Shown: positions 45,520 to 54,942, counted from the first letter of the stretch. The stretch: 64,000 nt of DNA from Colimorpha_A sp045543555 (GCA_045543555.1 JAZQMQ010000024.1:62001-126000), one strand, 5' to 3'. A program made the numbers and translations. Notes: a model not told the origin generated them from the letters alone.

Positions 45520-48138
45520 ATGAAAAGGGCAAAAAACAAGATCAACTGGAGCGATGAGCTTGCCAAAGCGGTAAGGATCATAGGTCTTTCAATATTAAAG
45601 TGTATAGGCTGGATCCTGAGCATCTTTATGACTGTATGTCTGATTGGTGTTATTACAGGAGTAATAGTTGGCGGCGCATTTCTGCTTTACGTTCAGAATC
45701 ACCTTGATACAGACGTAGACGATTTTGCACTAATGGCAGAGGAGCGAAGCTTAACTACACGAATCAGCTATGTAGATAAGAAAACCGGAGAGATCGTGGA
45801 GATCGAATCCGAAAGATTGAGCGCTGAAGAAAACCGTATGTGGGTAAGCTATCAGAATATGGGTAACTATCTGCCTCAGGCATTCATTGCGATTGAGGAC
45901 AAGCGTTTTGAAAGCCACGACGGTGTTGACTGGATAAGAACCGTAAAGGTAACGCTCGACTATTTTCTTGACGGCGGTTCTCAAGGCGGTTCAACTATCA
46001 CACAGCAGCTTATAAAGAATGTAACAGGTAACGATGACGTTACAATACAGAGAAAAGCGCAGGAAATTTTCCAAGCACTTAATCTCGAAAAGAAGTATGA
46101 TAAAACCGAGATACTTGAAATGTATCTGAATAACATTTATCTTTCTCAAAGCTGTTACGGTGTAGGTGCGGCAGCATATACCTACTTCAGTAAGGACGTG
46201 GACGAGCTTACGCTTATTGAAGCTGCTGCAATTGCTGCCATTACTCAGAACCCGTCGAAATGGGACCCCATAATTCATCCCGAAAACAATGCGACAAGAC
46301 GTAATTACGTAATACAGCTGATGTACGATCAAGGTAAGATCACACAGGATGAGTATAATGAGGCGTATAACAGGGAACTCGAGCTTAATGTTCCTGAGAC
46401 GGATTCCGATTCGGGTGTTGTAATACATTCTTGGTACACCGATGCCGCTCAACAGGAAGCTGTTCAGCTTTTGATGGATAAGTTCGGATATTCTAAAACC
46501 TACGCCGAGAAGGTACTCCTTACAAGCGGATTAAATATCGTTACCGCTCAGGATCCCAACATCCAAAATGTTGTAGAAAGCTATTTTGAAAATGACGCTT
46601 CGTGGGAACGCCACGACGAATCACCCATTCAGCCAAACTGTTCGTGCGTAATCGTCGATCCCAATAACGGAAACGTGCTTGCTCTTGTCGGCGGACGAGG
46701 AGAGAAGAATATAAACCTCGGTCTTAACTATGCAACACAGACCAAACGACCTGCGGGATCCTCTATTAAGCCCATCTCTGTTTATGGTCCCGCTCTTGAA
46801 AACGGTGTTATTACCTACGGAACGGTCCTTGACGACGTTCCTATCGATTTCGGTGATCAGAGCGTTGACCCCGAAACGGGAGAGATAGTTTACTCAAGAC
46901 CTAACGGTTACCCAAGAAATGCTCCTAACAGATATGCCGGTCGTACCACTATACACGAGGGCGTCAGAGTATCAAAGAATACAATCGCATGGAGAGCACT
47001 GGATCTTCTTGGTCTACAGAATTCTTTTGATTATTTGACAAATAAACTTGGCTTATCGACACTCATTTACCGTAAGGTCACATCGTCAGGTTACGTTTAT
47101 TCCGACCTTGCGTATGCTCCGCTTTCGATGGGAGAGTTTACCTACGGTGTAACGGTAAAGGAAATGACGGCAGCATATCAGATCTTCGCAAACGGCGGAA
47201 TCTTTAATGAGGAAAGGATAGTGCTTCAGATCCTTGATTCAAACGGTGACGTAGTAATTGATAACGAAAGCAAGAGTGAGATCGTAATGAGCGCAGAGAA
47301 TGCCGCAATTATGACAAAGATTCTTGAAGAAGTTGTTGATACAGGTACCGCTTCCTATATTTCACTCAAGAAAACTGTTGACTGTGCAGGAAAAACAGGT
47401 ACTACCCAGTCCAATAAGGACAGATGGTTTGTGGGATACACTCCTTACTACGTTTGCGGTATTTGGTTTGGATATTCGATGCCTCGTTCTCTTGACAAGT
47501 TTAACGCAACAAGTACTGTTCCGCTAGTCCTTTGGAATAATATTATGACCGAAATTACAAAGGAATACGTTGAGGCTGATAAGGCTGGTAAAGAGGATCT
47601 ACTGACATTTGACCTCCCGAGAAGCGTTATCACTGCAACATACTGTAAGGATTCGGGAAAACTTATGACCGATGCTTGTAAAGCCGACCCGAGAAAGAGC
47701 AGAGCAGAGATAGGTTACTTTGTTCGAGGTACCGAGCCTACTGAATATTGTGACATTCACGTACTTGTTGATTACGATAAGCGCAGTGAAGCGGTAGCGG
47801 TTCCTACCTGTCCTCACAGCGATATTATTCAGATCGGTCTTCTTAATCTTTACCGTGAATTCCCGACCGATATTTACGTTGATGACGGTCAGTACACCGC
47901 ACAAGAGCTTCCCAAGGATTACGATTACAGTAATCTCGAATACTATATGCCGTATTATCAGAATATCCTGCCGGAAGGATTCTTTGTCGGACAGCCGAGA
48001 AACTCGTGGAAATACTACAACTTGGCTTGTATATACCACATCAATAATCCGGCACCACCGGAAGAACGCGATGACGAGCAGAATGACTTGAGAATTACAG
48101 ATCAGGAGCTTCTGTCGATCATATCGAATGCAAGATAA
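45520..48138 (+). CDS. Penicillin-binding protein 1A (transglycosylase/transpeptidase)
   Basis: This bifunctional class A PBP of 872 residues polymerises and crosslinks peptidoglycan outside the membrane. One helix lies at about 27-60. The transglycosylase has IEDKRFESHDGVD (catalytic Glu, about 128) and GGSTITQQL. The transpeptidase has SSIK in RPAGSSIKP (about 415), SKN in VSKNTIAW (about 487) and KTGTT (about 625). The tail after about 700 is an added extension with Cys residues. The ribosome binding site (AAAGGA, 45498) is somewhat distant from the ATG. A terminator follows. Confidence 0.94.
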   Translation: MKRAKNKINWSDELAKAVRIIGLSILKCIGWILSIFMTVCLIGVITGVIVGGAFLLYVQNHLDTDVDDFALMAEERSLTTRISYVDKKTGEIVEIESERLSAEENRMWVSYQNMGNYLPQAFIAIEDKRFESHDGVDWIRTVKVTLDYFLDGGSQGGSTITQQLIKNVTGNDDVTIQRKAQEIFQALNLEKKYDKTEILEMYLNNIYLSQSCYGVGAAAYTYFSKDVDELTLIEAAAIAAITQNPSKWDPIIHPENNATRRNYVIQLMYDQGKITQDEYNEAYNRELELNVPETDSDSGVVIHSWYTDAAQQEAVQLLMDKFGYSKTYAEKVLLTSGLNIVTAQDPNIQNVVESYFENDASWERHDESPIQPNCSCVIVDPNNGNVLALVGGRGEKNINLGLNYATQTKRPAGSSIKPISVYGPALENGVITYGTVLDDVPIDFGDQSVDPETGEIVYSRPNGYPRNAPNRYAGRTTIHEGVRVSKNTIAWRALDLLGLQNSFDYLTNKLGLSTLIYRKVTSSGYVYSDLAYAPLSMGEFTYGVTVKEMTAAYQIFANGGIFNEERIVLQILDSNGDVVIDNESKSEIVMSAENAAIMTKILEEVVDTGTASYISLKKTVDCAGKTGTTQSNKDRWFVGYTPYYVCGIWFGYSMPRSLDKFNATSTVPLVLWNNIMTEITKEYVEADKAGKEDLLTFDLPRSVITATYCKDSGKLMTDACKADPRKSRAEIGYFVRGTEPTEYCDIHVLVDYDKRSEAVAVPTCPHSDIIQIGLLNLYREFPTDIYVDDGQYTAQELPKDYDYSNLEYYMPYYQNILPEGFFVGQPRNSWKYYNLACIYHINNPAPPEERDDEQNDLRITDQELLSIISNAR

Positions 48139-48179
48139 AAAATCATCCTCTGCAAAAGCTGCAGAGGATGATTTTTAAT
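48137..48179 (+). terminator. Bidirectional Rho-independent terminator
   Basis: A 16-base stem (starting AAAATCATCCTCTGCA) with a short loop and flanking A- and T-runs lies between the PBP gene (plus) and ppa (minus). Confidence 0.88.
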
Positions 48180-48705
48180 TTTTAAAAATGTCCTTGTAGT
48201 GCTGAATAGCCTCTCTTACGATTTTTACGGCTTCGTCTCTGCCGTATAAGGTCTTTATATCGGTTTCTTTATTTTCAAGCTGCTTATAAACCTTGAAGAA
48301 GTGTTCTGTTTCTTCAAAAATATGATTTGGTAGCTCTTTAATGTCTTTTATCGTATTGTAGTTTGGGTCGGAGAAGGGAATTGCTATTATTTTATCGTCG
48401 TTTCTTCCGCCGTCGAGCATTCTGATAACCCCTATAGGATATACCTGAACAAGAGTTAACGGATTGATGGGCTCGGCGCAAATAACGAGGACGTCGAGAG
48501 GGTCTTCGTCATCCGCAAAGGTGCGTGGTATGAGTCCGTAATTTGCAGGATAATGAGTTGAGGTATAAAGTACTCTGTCAAGACGGAGAAGACCGGTTTC
48601 TTTGTCGAGCTCATATTTGTTTTTTCCGCCCTTTGGTATTTCTATTACTGCGGTGAAGTTATCCTCTGTTACAAATTCTTCAGGTAAGTCGTGCCAAATG
48701 TTCAT
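48175..48705 (-). CDS. ppa: Soluble inorganic pyrophosphatase (family I)
   Basis: The enzyme hydrolyses pyrophosphate to two phosphates and pulls biosynthetic reactions forward. The 176 residues carry the family I metal motif DEDPLDVLV (about 65-73), preceded by YPANYGLIPRTF and followed by the RMLDGGRNDDKI (about 95) region. The N-terminal EIPKGGKNKYE is the classical substrate-binding strand. It has its own promoter at 48761-48733, divergent from that of the MATE gene. Confidence 0.95.
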   Translation of the reverse strand: MNIWHDLPEEFVTEDNFTAVIEIPKGGKNKYELDKETGLLRLDRVLYTSTHYPANYGLIPRTFADDEDPLDVLVICAEPINPLTLVQVYPIGVIRMLDGGRNDDKIIAIPFSDPNYNTIKDIKELPNHIFEETEHFFKVYKQLENKETDIKTLYGRDEAVKIVREAIQHYKDIFKN

Positions 48706-48732
48706 ATTAAAACCCTTTCAAGCATTTTTATT

Positions 48733-48761
48733 ATTTTATCACAGTTTTTAAATTATGTCAA
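48733..48761 (-). promoter_or_regulatory. Sigma-A type promoter for ppa
   Basis: On minus TTGACA (48761-48756) and TAAAAT (48738-48733) are separated by 17 bases, 28 bases before the ppa start. Confidence 0.75.
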
Positions 48762-48764
48762 CTA

Positions 48765-48793
48765 TTGACAATATCATATAGCAATGATACAAT
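48765..48793 (+). promoter_or_regulatory. Sigma-A type promoter for the MATE exporter
   Basis: TTGACA (48765-48770) and TACAAT (48788-48793) with 17 bases between. The minus-strand ppa -35 box ends three bases away, so the two promoters abut back to back. Confidence 0.75.
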
Positions 48794-48823
48794 CAATACA
48801 GCTCAAATTTGGAAGGAAATATA

Positions 48824-50212
48824 ATGTATAAATCAAAAAATCACACGTCGGATCGTGCGATGTTTTATTTAATAATATCCCTTGCATTGCCAACTATGCT
48901 TGAACAGCTTATGCAAACAGCGGTTCAATACGTTGACGTTGCAATGGTGGGCTCACTCGGTACGGACGAAACGTCTGCGGTGGGCGCTACGACCACTGTT
49001 AACTGGCTTATAGGATCAACTGTATCTGCACTTGCCGTAGGCTTTCTTGCGATGATATCGCGAGCAATCGGTGCAAAGGATGAAAAGCTTGTAAAAAGAG
49101 CTTCTGCACAAACAGTACTTGCGGTTATTGTATCAGGCATTCTGTTCACTGTCATTCCGCTTGCATTAAGTCCTGTAATTCCTACAATCATGCGTGTTGA
49201 TAAACACATAAGAACCGATGCGGCAATATATTTTTTCATATTATATACCCCTATGCTTTTCAGAGCTGCCAGTATTATATTCGGTACAGCACTACGCGCC
49301 GCAGGCGACACAAAAACTCCAATGAAGGTTGGAATCCTGGTTAATATAATTAACGTTGTTTTAAATTATTTGCTGATTTTTGAAACCAGAAATATAACGC
49401 TGTTCGGTTATGAATTTAAAATGATAGGAGCTGATTGGGGGATTTATGGTGCTGCAATAGCTAGTGCTATATCATTTGCTGTTGGCGGAATCATAATAAC
49501 GATCGCTGTTTTTAATCATCCTTTACTTTCTCCAAAAGGTCAAAGCTTGCGTCCCGATGCGGAGATACTGCGTCCTTGCTTAAAGATTGCAGTTCCCAAT
49601 ATGCTTCAAAGATTCGGAACGTCTCTTGGTTACGTTGTATTTGCATCAATGATCAATTCCATCGGAAGCATTGCAACAGCAGCACATACTCTCGCCAATA
49701 CTGTGGAATCAGCTTTTTACGTTCCCGGTTACGGTATGCAGACCGCCGCGGCTACGCTTGCTGGAAATGCGTACGGTGAAAAAGATGGGGAAAAAATGAA
49801 AAGATTTATCTCGATGATAATCAAAATCGAGATAGTTCTGATGATAATTTCAGGTTCACTTTTGTTTATCTTCGCGCCTGATCTTCTCAGGTTGTTTTCA
49901 AAAGATGAAAAAGTCATTGCTCTTGCATCTGTCGTGCTCCGCATGGTTGCACTTTCCGAGCCTTTTTACGGTGTATCCATAATTATTGAAGGCGTAATGC
50001 AGGGTGTAGGAGAGACTGTCACGCCGTTTAAGTTTAATATTATCGGAATGTGGGGTGTCAGAATAGTCGGCACCTTGATATTTACACAGCTATTCAATAA
50101 GGGTCTTGCATTTGCGTGGGGATGTATGATCGCTCATAATGTTCTTCAGTTTATTCTGTTTTTAATACATTATAAACGGGGTCATTGGAATCCCTTAAAC
50201 ACAGCTGAATAA
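48824..50212 (+). CDS. MATE family efflux transporter
   Basis: The 462-residue protein has twelve hydrophobic segments in two homologous halves, with the MATE entry motifs ALPTMLEQLMQT and DVAMVGSLG near the N-terminus and a repeat of the pattern after about residue 240 (VPNMLQRFG). MATE transporters export cations, drugs or metabolites against a sodium or proton gradient. The ATG at 48824 follows GGAAGGA at 48811-48817, so the TTG at 48809 is rejected. It ends at a hairpin terminator. The substrate is not deducible. Confidence 0.93.
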   Translation: MYKSKNHTSDRAMFYLIISLALPTMLEQLMQTAVQYVDVAMVGSLGTDETSAVGATTTVNWLIGSTVSALAVGFLAMISRAIGAKDEKLVKRASAQTVLAVIVSGILFTVIPLALSPVIPTIMRVDKHIRTDAAIYFFILYTPMLFRAASIIFGTALRAAGDTKTPMKVGILVNIINVVLNYLLIFETRNITLFGYEFKMIGADWGIYGAAIASAISFAVGGIIITIAVFNHPLLSPKGQSLRPDAEILRPCLKIAVPNMLQRFGTSLGYVVFASMINSIGSIATAAHTLANTVESAFYVPGYGMQTAAATLAGNAYGEKDGEKMKRFISMIIKIEIVLMIISGSLLFIFAPDLLRLFSKDEKVIALASVVLRMVALSEPFYGVSIIIEGVMQGVGETVTPFKFNIIGMWGVRIVGTLIFTQLFNKGLAFAWGCMIAHNVLQFILFLIHYKRGHWNPLNTAE

Positions 50213-50213
50213 A

Positions 50214-50256
50214 AAAGTGCTCTTGCCATTATATTGGCAAGAGCACTTTTTTTATT
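50214..50256 (+). terminator. Bidirectional Rho-independent terminator
   Basis: A 15-base stem (AAGTGCTCTTGCCA with its complement) and a small loop, with A- and T-runs on both sides, lies between the MATE gene and the stop of the 1209-residue protein on minus. Confidence 0.88.
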
Positions 50257-53200
50257 CCTCAGCGGAATCGTTTGTTGTATCGCTGCTTTCGGATATCTGT
50301 AAAAGAAGCTCTTTATATGACCTTCTTGTTATGAGCAGGTATGCCGAAATAGTCAATATTAGGAAAAATACGATTAAAAGGAAAGCGATTGCTGCAATTA
50401 TCAGTATTTTCAGCTTTTCTAACGGAATATTGTTAGGATTTTGTGGGTTCAGATCGGACTCTCCCGTTTGTTCATCGAAAACGGGCGTAAAATAGAAGGT
50501 GTAACCGCAAGGACAGGCTTTATAAGCTGTTCCGTCAGGAAGTGGCATAGCTTCTGAGAACGTGTGCTCAGCCTTGTCATCTGTAATGTCATAACAAAAC
50601 GTACACACGCTGTAGTGGTGCTTGTTGTCGAAGCAATTGCTTATTGAGGCGTGGTCGGAATTGCTTGTGATTATATCGTCAATTGATATGCAGTTACCAT
50701 CAATATCCGTGTAATAGCTATTACAGTCAATGCAGAAATAATGAGAGGAATGTCCGGTTGCACTGCAGGTGGCATTTTTATCACAGCGATATGTTAAAGC
50801 ATGCGGTGTTTTCTTAACTGTCAACGAATTCATGTATCCGCACGCGGAACATATCGCGGTAATGCTACCGTCGAGAGCGCAGTCGGGATTGATTATATTT
50901 CTGTCTTTTGAAATGTGGTGAGCGATAGGGGCAAATGTAAATGATATTACAGCTTGATTACCGTTAATTGTTATGTCTGCTTCACGTCCGTTAACGGCTG
51001 CGGAAAGCTGATCAGTTGAAAATTTATATCCCGAATTCAGTTTTACCGTAACGTGAACGGTGTATCGATTAAGACAAGAAAATGAATCAAACGACGAATC
51101 ATTCAGTGTCCACGTAACGCTCGTTACCTTGTAATTAGCATTGGTAGAATTTGCTGTCTTGTCAGGGGTAGTGTTTGTGTCCGGAGGAGTAATTCCGTTA
51201 ACGGAAATGACCGGTATGTAGTTTTGCTTGGTTCTCATATCATATTTTGCAATGAGGGTTCCTTTAAAGCCTTTAAGGAATGAGTACTCAACTGCATTTG
51301 ATATGTCAAGACGGACGTTCCCTTTGCCCTCGTATATAACAAGGGAATCTGTGTATGTGTCCCAGTCAACATAAAGAGTGTAAATAGCTCCGTTTTTGAA
51401 TGTATATGCGGAAAAGTCTGTTCCGTCGTCTTCATTAAGGTCGGTTATGTTTGAAGCTTGACCGTTTATGAAGTCGTAGCTTCCGATCAAACGACCGTTT
51501 TCTGCCCAAATAAGCGTGAAGTATGAAAGGGGCGTTTTTGGAAGGACAGAAACTATCTTGCTTCCGACAGCTACCTTCGGCAGAGTTAGATTTGAAACAA
51601 CCTCTTTTAACGTATATGCTGTGAATATTGCAGTTGCGGTTGTGCCATCTTCCGATACAGTTACGCTCACTGTTGAGTTATATAACGACAATACCTTCAG
51701 ATCTGATGTGAAATTAAAGGCTTCCGGGTCGCTAAGTGATAGTTCAACGGTCAGAACGTATTTTTTGTCAAATTCAAATCTTGTAAAAGGATTACCGTTA
51801 ACGTCGGTCCAAGAATGATCGATAATAGTGACGTGCTTACTTAAAGGCGTATCATATAGCTTTGGTACGTTATCTTTAGGGGAAACGTTGTAATATATCT
51901 GTCCGAAATCGATCGTGACCGCGGGAATGAATTCAATGTTATCGGTGCTTTCTTGGGGGAGAAGAGCGCTCTCACTGTGATGGCAGACAAGACATGAACG
52001 AGTTTGTTCGTTTGTCTGATCATCAATATTTGCCCATTGCGAAAATCTATGCGGCTCCGAGAGCAAAATGTCACCGCAAACATTGCAAGTGACCCAGTGC
52101 TTTACGTGGTCGTATATTGTACGGGTGCTCTTGTGAGTACATTCCGTGCGCAATACTGCGTAAATCTTCGCGGTCGTTCCGTCATTTGAGGGCACAACGG
52201 TTATGTTTTCGCCACCCGGGAGGAAGGATACCTGAGAATCAGTACTGAAATGATATCCGTTTTTAGCCGAAAGTTCAAATACTATTTGATAATCGGAATT
52301 TTCAAACAGTTCAGTAACGTTTTCGTATGTTGAACTTTCAAGAGAATACCAATTCACGCTTGAAATGTCGTAATTTGCATTTTTAGAAGCTGAAAATGAT
52401 GGGATACTTCCGCTTCTGTATTCATTCCTTGAATTGATTTCGGAAGGTGTGAGCGAAATGCTCGGAATTACCTTTTTATTTGAGGTAGTTATCTTAAATG
52501 TATTCGAGAAGGAAGTAAGAACGTAAGAATTTGTAAGCTTATATTCTTCTGTTATGATACAACCGAATTCATATTCTGTTGCCGATTCAAAATTAATTTC
52601 ATCTGAATTTGAAAGAAGCTGTAGGTTTAGTGTTTCTCCCTTAAAAGATAAAGTTTTTTGTGTTGAATCGGGAAGATGTACGTACCATTCATAAGATATT
52701 TTTGAGCCATTATCAAAATACGGTGTGTAATCAGCGTGTATATATGCACTGTTTCCGATAGAGTACGATGTAATTATTCCTTCGCTGCGAAGAGATGCAG
52801 GTAGATTAGATGAGGGCTTTAATACAATGGTCTGACCTTCAGACTCACGTATAACAGGCATGTTTGAGGTGTCAAGCTTGTTGTTGTTTTTGTAAAAAGA
52901 CATTCTTGAAACCGCAGGAACTGCCCAAAGGGGAAGCTCGATACTTCCGCAGTACTCGCCTGAAATATATGAATGTCTGCCTTCATAATCGGCGGCGCGC
53001 TCATTTACAACGGGTGAAGTTACAAAGCTTCCGCTTTTGATTAAAGAATCGGAATTTGAGTGAAGCTCGAATACGTCGGCACCGTAATTACCGTAGAAGC
53101 AACCATCGTTAACAAGCACCTTTGATCCTTCAAGCGCACGCACACAAACTGATGCGGGCTTTTCTTCATCCCAACCTTTTACGTTCGGAAGTGAATTGCC

Positions 53201-53881
53201 CCTGCTTCTTCCGTGTGAAGTATATCTTCCTCCATTTATAATCAATTCAGCGCCATTATTTACCGTGACTACATTTCCGCAAATCACCTGCGTTGTTACT
53301 CCGCTGTCATACTTAAATCCGCCGTCAGAAATGGATATTGCATTGTGTAACCATTGATTCTCGTGATTTCCTGCGCTGACCGTAACGTCGTTAAGAATCA
53401 GAGACGCACCGCTGTCAACGAAGAAAGCATCGACCGACATAACTGCTGATATGGGGTTCTTATTACTGTGCGTTGGATTGGGAATTATTGCACCCACGTA
53501 CTCAATGCGTCCTGTCTTCTTGGCGGAAGAGTCGTTTACGGTAAAAACACAATCGGTATTTATATAAAAAAGAGTTGAGTCATTGCATTTTGAACTTAGA
53601 TTTGAGCTGTTTGTAACTTTAATGCTCTTGCCGTTGAGATTCAGAGTTACAGTCCTATTGACGTTGTAAATATATGCAACGGTTTCTTCCTCAATATTGA
53701 CCACGATGTCATCACAAAGAATGGCTTTAGTGCCACTATCGGAGTTGTTAAGAAATTCAGAAAGCTCCGCGTGTGAGCTGATCTGAATATCTGAATCCTC
53801 TGCATTAATGTGAGGTATAAGCAGGAAAATAATTACTACAGTTAAAAACGCTGATATCAGTTTTTTATATGGAATAAACAT
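50252..53881 (-). CDS. Large surface protein with beta-helix N-terminus and Cys-rich repeats
   Basis: This 1209-residue protein has a signal peptide (1-27, ending HINA) and a C-terminal membrane helix (about 1155-1185) with a charged tail of about 25 residues. Residues about 30-330 have the repeated short strands and Asn ladders of a right-handed beta-helix (LNLNGKSIKV, LILNDVTVSAG). Ig-like or BIg-type modules follow (about 400-1000). Near 610 and again from about 1010 on, CxxC pairs with a His (HWVTCNVCGD, SAICSACGYM, HYSVCTFC) form treble-clef-like repeats. No catalytic motif is recognised. It is likely an adhesin or a carbohydrate-facing scaffold. Confidence 0.75.
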   Translation of the reverse strand: MFIPYKKLISAFLTVVIIFLLIPHINAEDSDIQISSHAELSEFLNNSDSGTKAILCDDIVVNIEEETVAYIYNVNRTVTLNLNGKSIKVTNSSNLSSKCNDSTLFYINTDCVFTVNDSSAKKTGRIEYVGAIIPNPTHSNKNPISAVMSVDAFFVDSGASLILNDVTVSAGNHENQWLHNAISISDGGFKYDSGVTTQVICGNVVTVNNGAELIINGGRYTSHGRSRGNSLPNVKGWDEEKPASVCVRALEGSKVLVNDGCFYGNYGADVFELHSNSDSLIKSGSFVTSPVVNERAADYEGRHSYISGEYCGSIELPLWAVPAVSRMSFYKNNNKLDTSNMPVIRESEGQTIVLKPSSNLPASLRSEGIITSYSIGNSAYIHADYTPYFDNGSKISYEWYVHLPDSTQKTLSFKGETLNLQLLSNSDEINFESATEYEFGCIITEEYKLTNSYVLTSFSNTFKITTSNKKVIPSISLTPSEINSRNEYRSGSIPSFSASKNANYDISSVNWYSLESSTYENVTELFENSDYQIVFELSAKNGYHFSTDSQVSFLPGGENITVVPSNDGTTAKIYAVLRTECTHKSTRTIYDHVKHWVTCNVCGDILLSEPHRFSQWANIDDQTNEQTRSCLVCHHSESALLPQESTDNIEFIPAVTIDFGQIYYNVSPKDNVPKLYDTPLSKHVTIIDHSWTDVNGNPFTRFEFDKKYVLTVELSLSDPEAFNFTSDLKVLSLYNSTVSVTVSEDGTTATAIFTAYTLKEVVSNLTLPKVAVGSKIVSVLPKTPLSYFTLIWAENGRLIGSYDFINGQASNITDLNEDDGTDFSAYTFKNGAIYTLYVDWDTYTDSLVIYEGKGNVRLDISNAVEYSFLKGFKGTLIAKYDMRTKQNYIPVISVNGITPPDTNTTPDKTANSTNANYKVTSVTWTLNDSSFDSFSCLNRYTVHVTVKLNSGYKFSTDQLSAAVNGREADITINGNQAVISFTFAPIAHHISKDRNIINPDCALDGSITAICSACGYMNSLTVKKTPHALTYRCDKNATCSATGHSSHYFCIDCNSYYTDIDGNCISIDDIITSNSDHASISNCFDNKHHYSVCTFCYDITDDKAEHTFSEAMPLPDGTAYKACPCGYTFYFTPVFDEQTGESDLNPQNPNNIPLEKLKILIIAAIAFLLIVFFLILTISAYLLITRRSYKELLLQISESSDTTNDSAEE

Positions 53882-53913
53882 TATGTGCCTCGAATAAAAA
53901 TGTATGATACATA

Positions 53914-53942
53914 ATTATATCACTACATAGTATTAAAGGCAA
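53914..53942 (-). promoter_or_regulatory. Sigma-A type promoter for the large surface protein
   Basis: On minus TTGCCT (53942-53937) and TATAAT (53919-53914) are 17 bases apart, 32 bases before the ATG. Confidence 0.65.
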
Positions 53943-53972
53943 GAGAATTTTAAAAAATATATAAAAAAGGTA

Positions 53973-54001
53973 TTGACAAATTAAATTCTCGGTGTTATAA
54001 T
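53973..54001 (+). promoter_or_regulatory. Consensus promoter for tRNA-Leu
   Basis: Perfect TTGACA (53973-53978) and TATAAT (53996-54001), 17 bases apart, 12 bases before the mature tRNA. Confidence 0.9.
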
Positions 54002-54013
54002 ATGTAACGTTCT

Positions 54014-54098
54014 GCGGGAGTGGCGGAACTGGCAGACGCGCACGTTTGAGGGGCGTGTAGTTCACACTGTACGGGTTCAAGTCCCGTTTCCCGCACCA
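54014..54098 (+). tRNA. tRNA-Leu (anticodon GAG)
   Basis: The 85 bases fold as a tRNA with acceptor GCGGGAG pairing TTCCCGC, D arm, anticodon stem CACGT/GCGTG around the loop TTGAGGG (anticodon GAG, Leu CUC/CUU), a leucine-type long variable arm, the T arm (GGGTTCAAGTCCC) and an encoded CCA end. A terminator-like hairpin follows. Confidence 0.93.
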
Positions 54099-54128
54099 TA
54101 CTCATAGGTCAAAAATGCAACCTATGCC

Positions 54129-54161
54129 AAAAAGCCTTGTTTTACAAGGCTTTTTCGGTTT
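54129..54161 (+). terminator. Rho-independent terminator after tRNA-Leu
   Basis: AAAAAGCCTTG (54129-54139) pairs with CAAGGCTTTTT (54145-54155) around a 5-base loop, followed by a T-rich run. Confidence 0.8.
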
Positions 54162-54243
54162 TTTAGGGCAGTTTTTTTGACCTTTCTTTTTTTGCAACCT
54201 TTTCCGAACCTTATGGACTTAAACCCGCGACATTTTCGCACAT

Positions 54244-54272
54244 TTGAGAAATCTCTGCTTTTCTGATATAAT
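54244..54272 (+). promoter_or_regulatory. Sigma-A type promoter for the 88-residue ORF
   Basis: TTGAGA (54244-54249) and TATAAT (54267-54272) separated by 17 bases; a GAGGA site then precedes the ATG at 54306. Confidence 0.6.
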
Positions 54273-54305
54273 ATAGACAGAAAGAAGGAAAGCGAGGACT
54301 TACAG

Positions 54306-54572
54306 ATGAAAAACGGATACGCGATGGTTCGCAGACTTAAACTCACCCCCTTTGAACTCCGAGTTGCAATTGATGCTCTCAACGCAAAGAGACTCAAACA
54401 GAAGGCAAACGGGATCGACAATAGAGCAACCTCCAGTCTCATACTTCACCTATTCGATGCTCTTGAAGAAAGGTCGATGAAGAACACTATGAACTTATAT
54501 CGGGGCACAGACGAAAACAAGCTTGTATTTTTCTCAGTATTGATCGAATACCACTTATCGGCAGAGAAATGA
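54306..54572 (+). CDS. Small mobile-element protein, probably truncated and fused out of frame
   Basis: The 88-residue frame has its own promoter and ribosome binding site. Residues 1-55 look like a real protein, basic and helical (LKLTPFELRVAIDALNAKRL), like small proteins of clostridial conjugative elements. From about residue 56 the DNA codes, in another frame, for a ParB-domain fragment, so the C-terminus is likely an accident of a deletion. The name of the small protein is not recognised. It marks a junction in a decayed element next to tRNA-Leu. Confidence 0.45.
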   Translation: MKNGYAMVRRLKLTPFELRVAIDALNAKRLKQKANGIDNRATSSLILHLFDALEERSMKNTMNLYRGTDENKLVFFSVLIEYHLSAEK

Positions 54573-54709
54573 CAAAGGAAGAAGCCGTTATCGAAATGGT
54601 GGACTCCAATCTTCAGCGAGAGTTTATTCTTCCGTCTGAAAAAGCGAGAGCTTATAAGATGAAGTATGAAGCAAAGCGCGGAGCCCAAGCAAAGATGGAG
54701 AACTCGTAA
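54467..54709 (+). pseudogene. ParB-like nuclease domain fragment
   Basis: Reading frame 54467-54709 gives about 80 residues with the ParB core: an ELISGHRRKQA box and VDSNLQREFILPSEKARAYKMKYEA, which ParB-family proteins of conjugative elements carry. No start codon exists for the upstream part (a stop lies at 54464-54466), and the C-terminal half of the family, including the HTH, is missing. ParB proteins bind centromere-like sites in plasmids and integrative elements. It lies directly after the stub of the small element protein, with a frame mismatch, so a deletion joined two genes. Confidence 0.75.
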
Positions 54710-54782
54710 TACCAATCAATTTTGAACACGTAAACCATACGAAAATGATCAACACACATTATATGTTCAAAGAGGTCTCTCT

Positions 54783-54941
54783 GTGTTTGTCAAGAAGGGG
54801 AAATACGGTTATATCGATAAAAAAGGGAATATCGTTATTTCGCCCGAGTGTATCCAAGTTTGCGAAAATCAGAAAATCGTTGTCACACTCAAAGGCGGTT
54901 ATCAAGCCGAAGAAGAATTACGAAGAATAGAAGTAGCTTAA
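54783..54941 (+). pseudogene. WG-repeat protein fragment
   Basis: From GTG 54783 the frame gives 52 residues, including KKGKYGYIDKKGNIVISPE, which matches the WG beta-repeat pattern (Gly-Tyr-Ile-Asp...Gly). WG repeats occur in long cell surface or element-borne proteins, so one repeat alone is a remnant. It ends just before a strong hairpin. Alternatively it is a small gene of its own; the short length and no ribosome binding site argue against that. Confidence 0.5.
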
Positions 54942-54942
54942 T

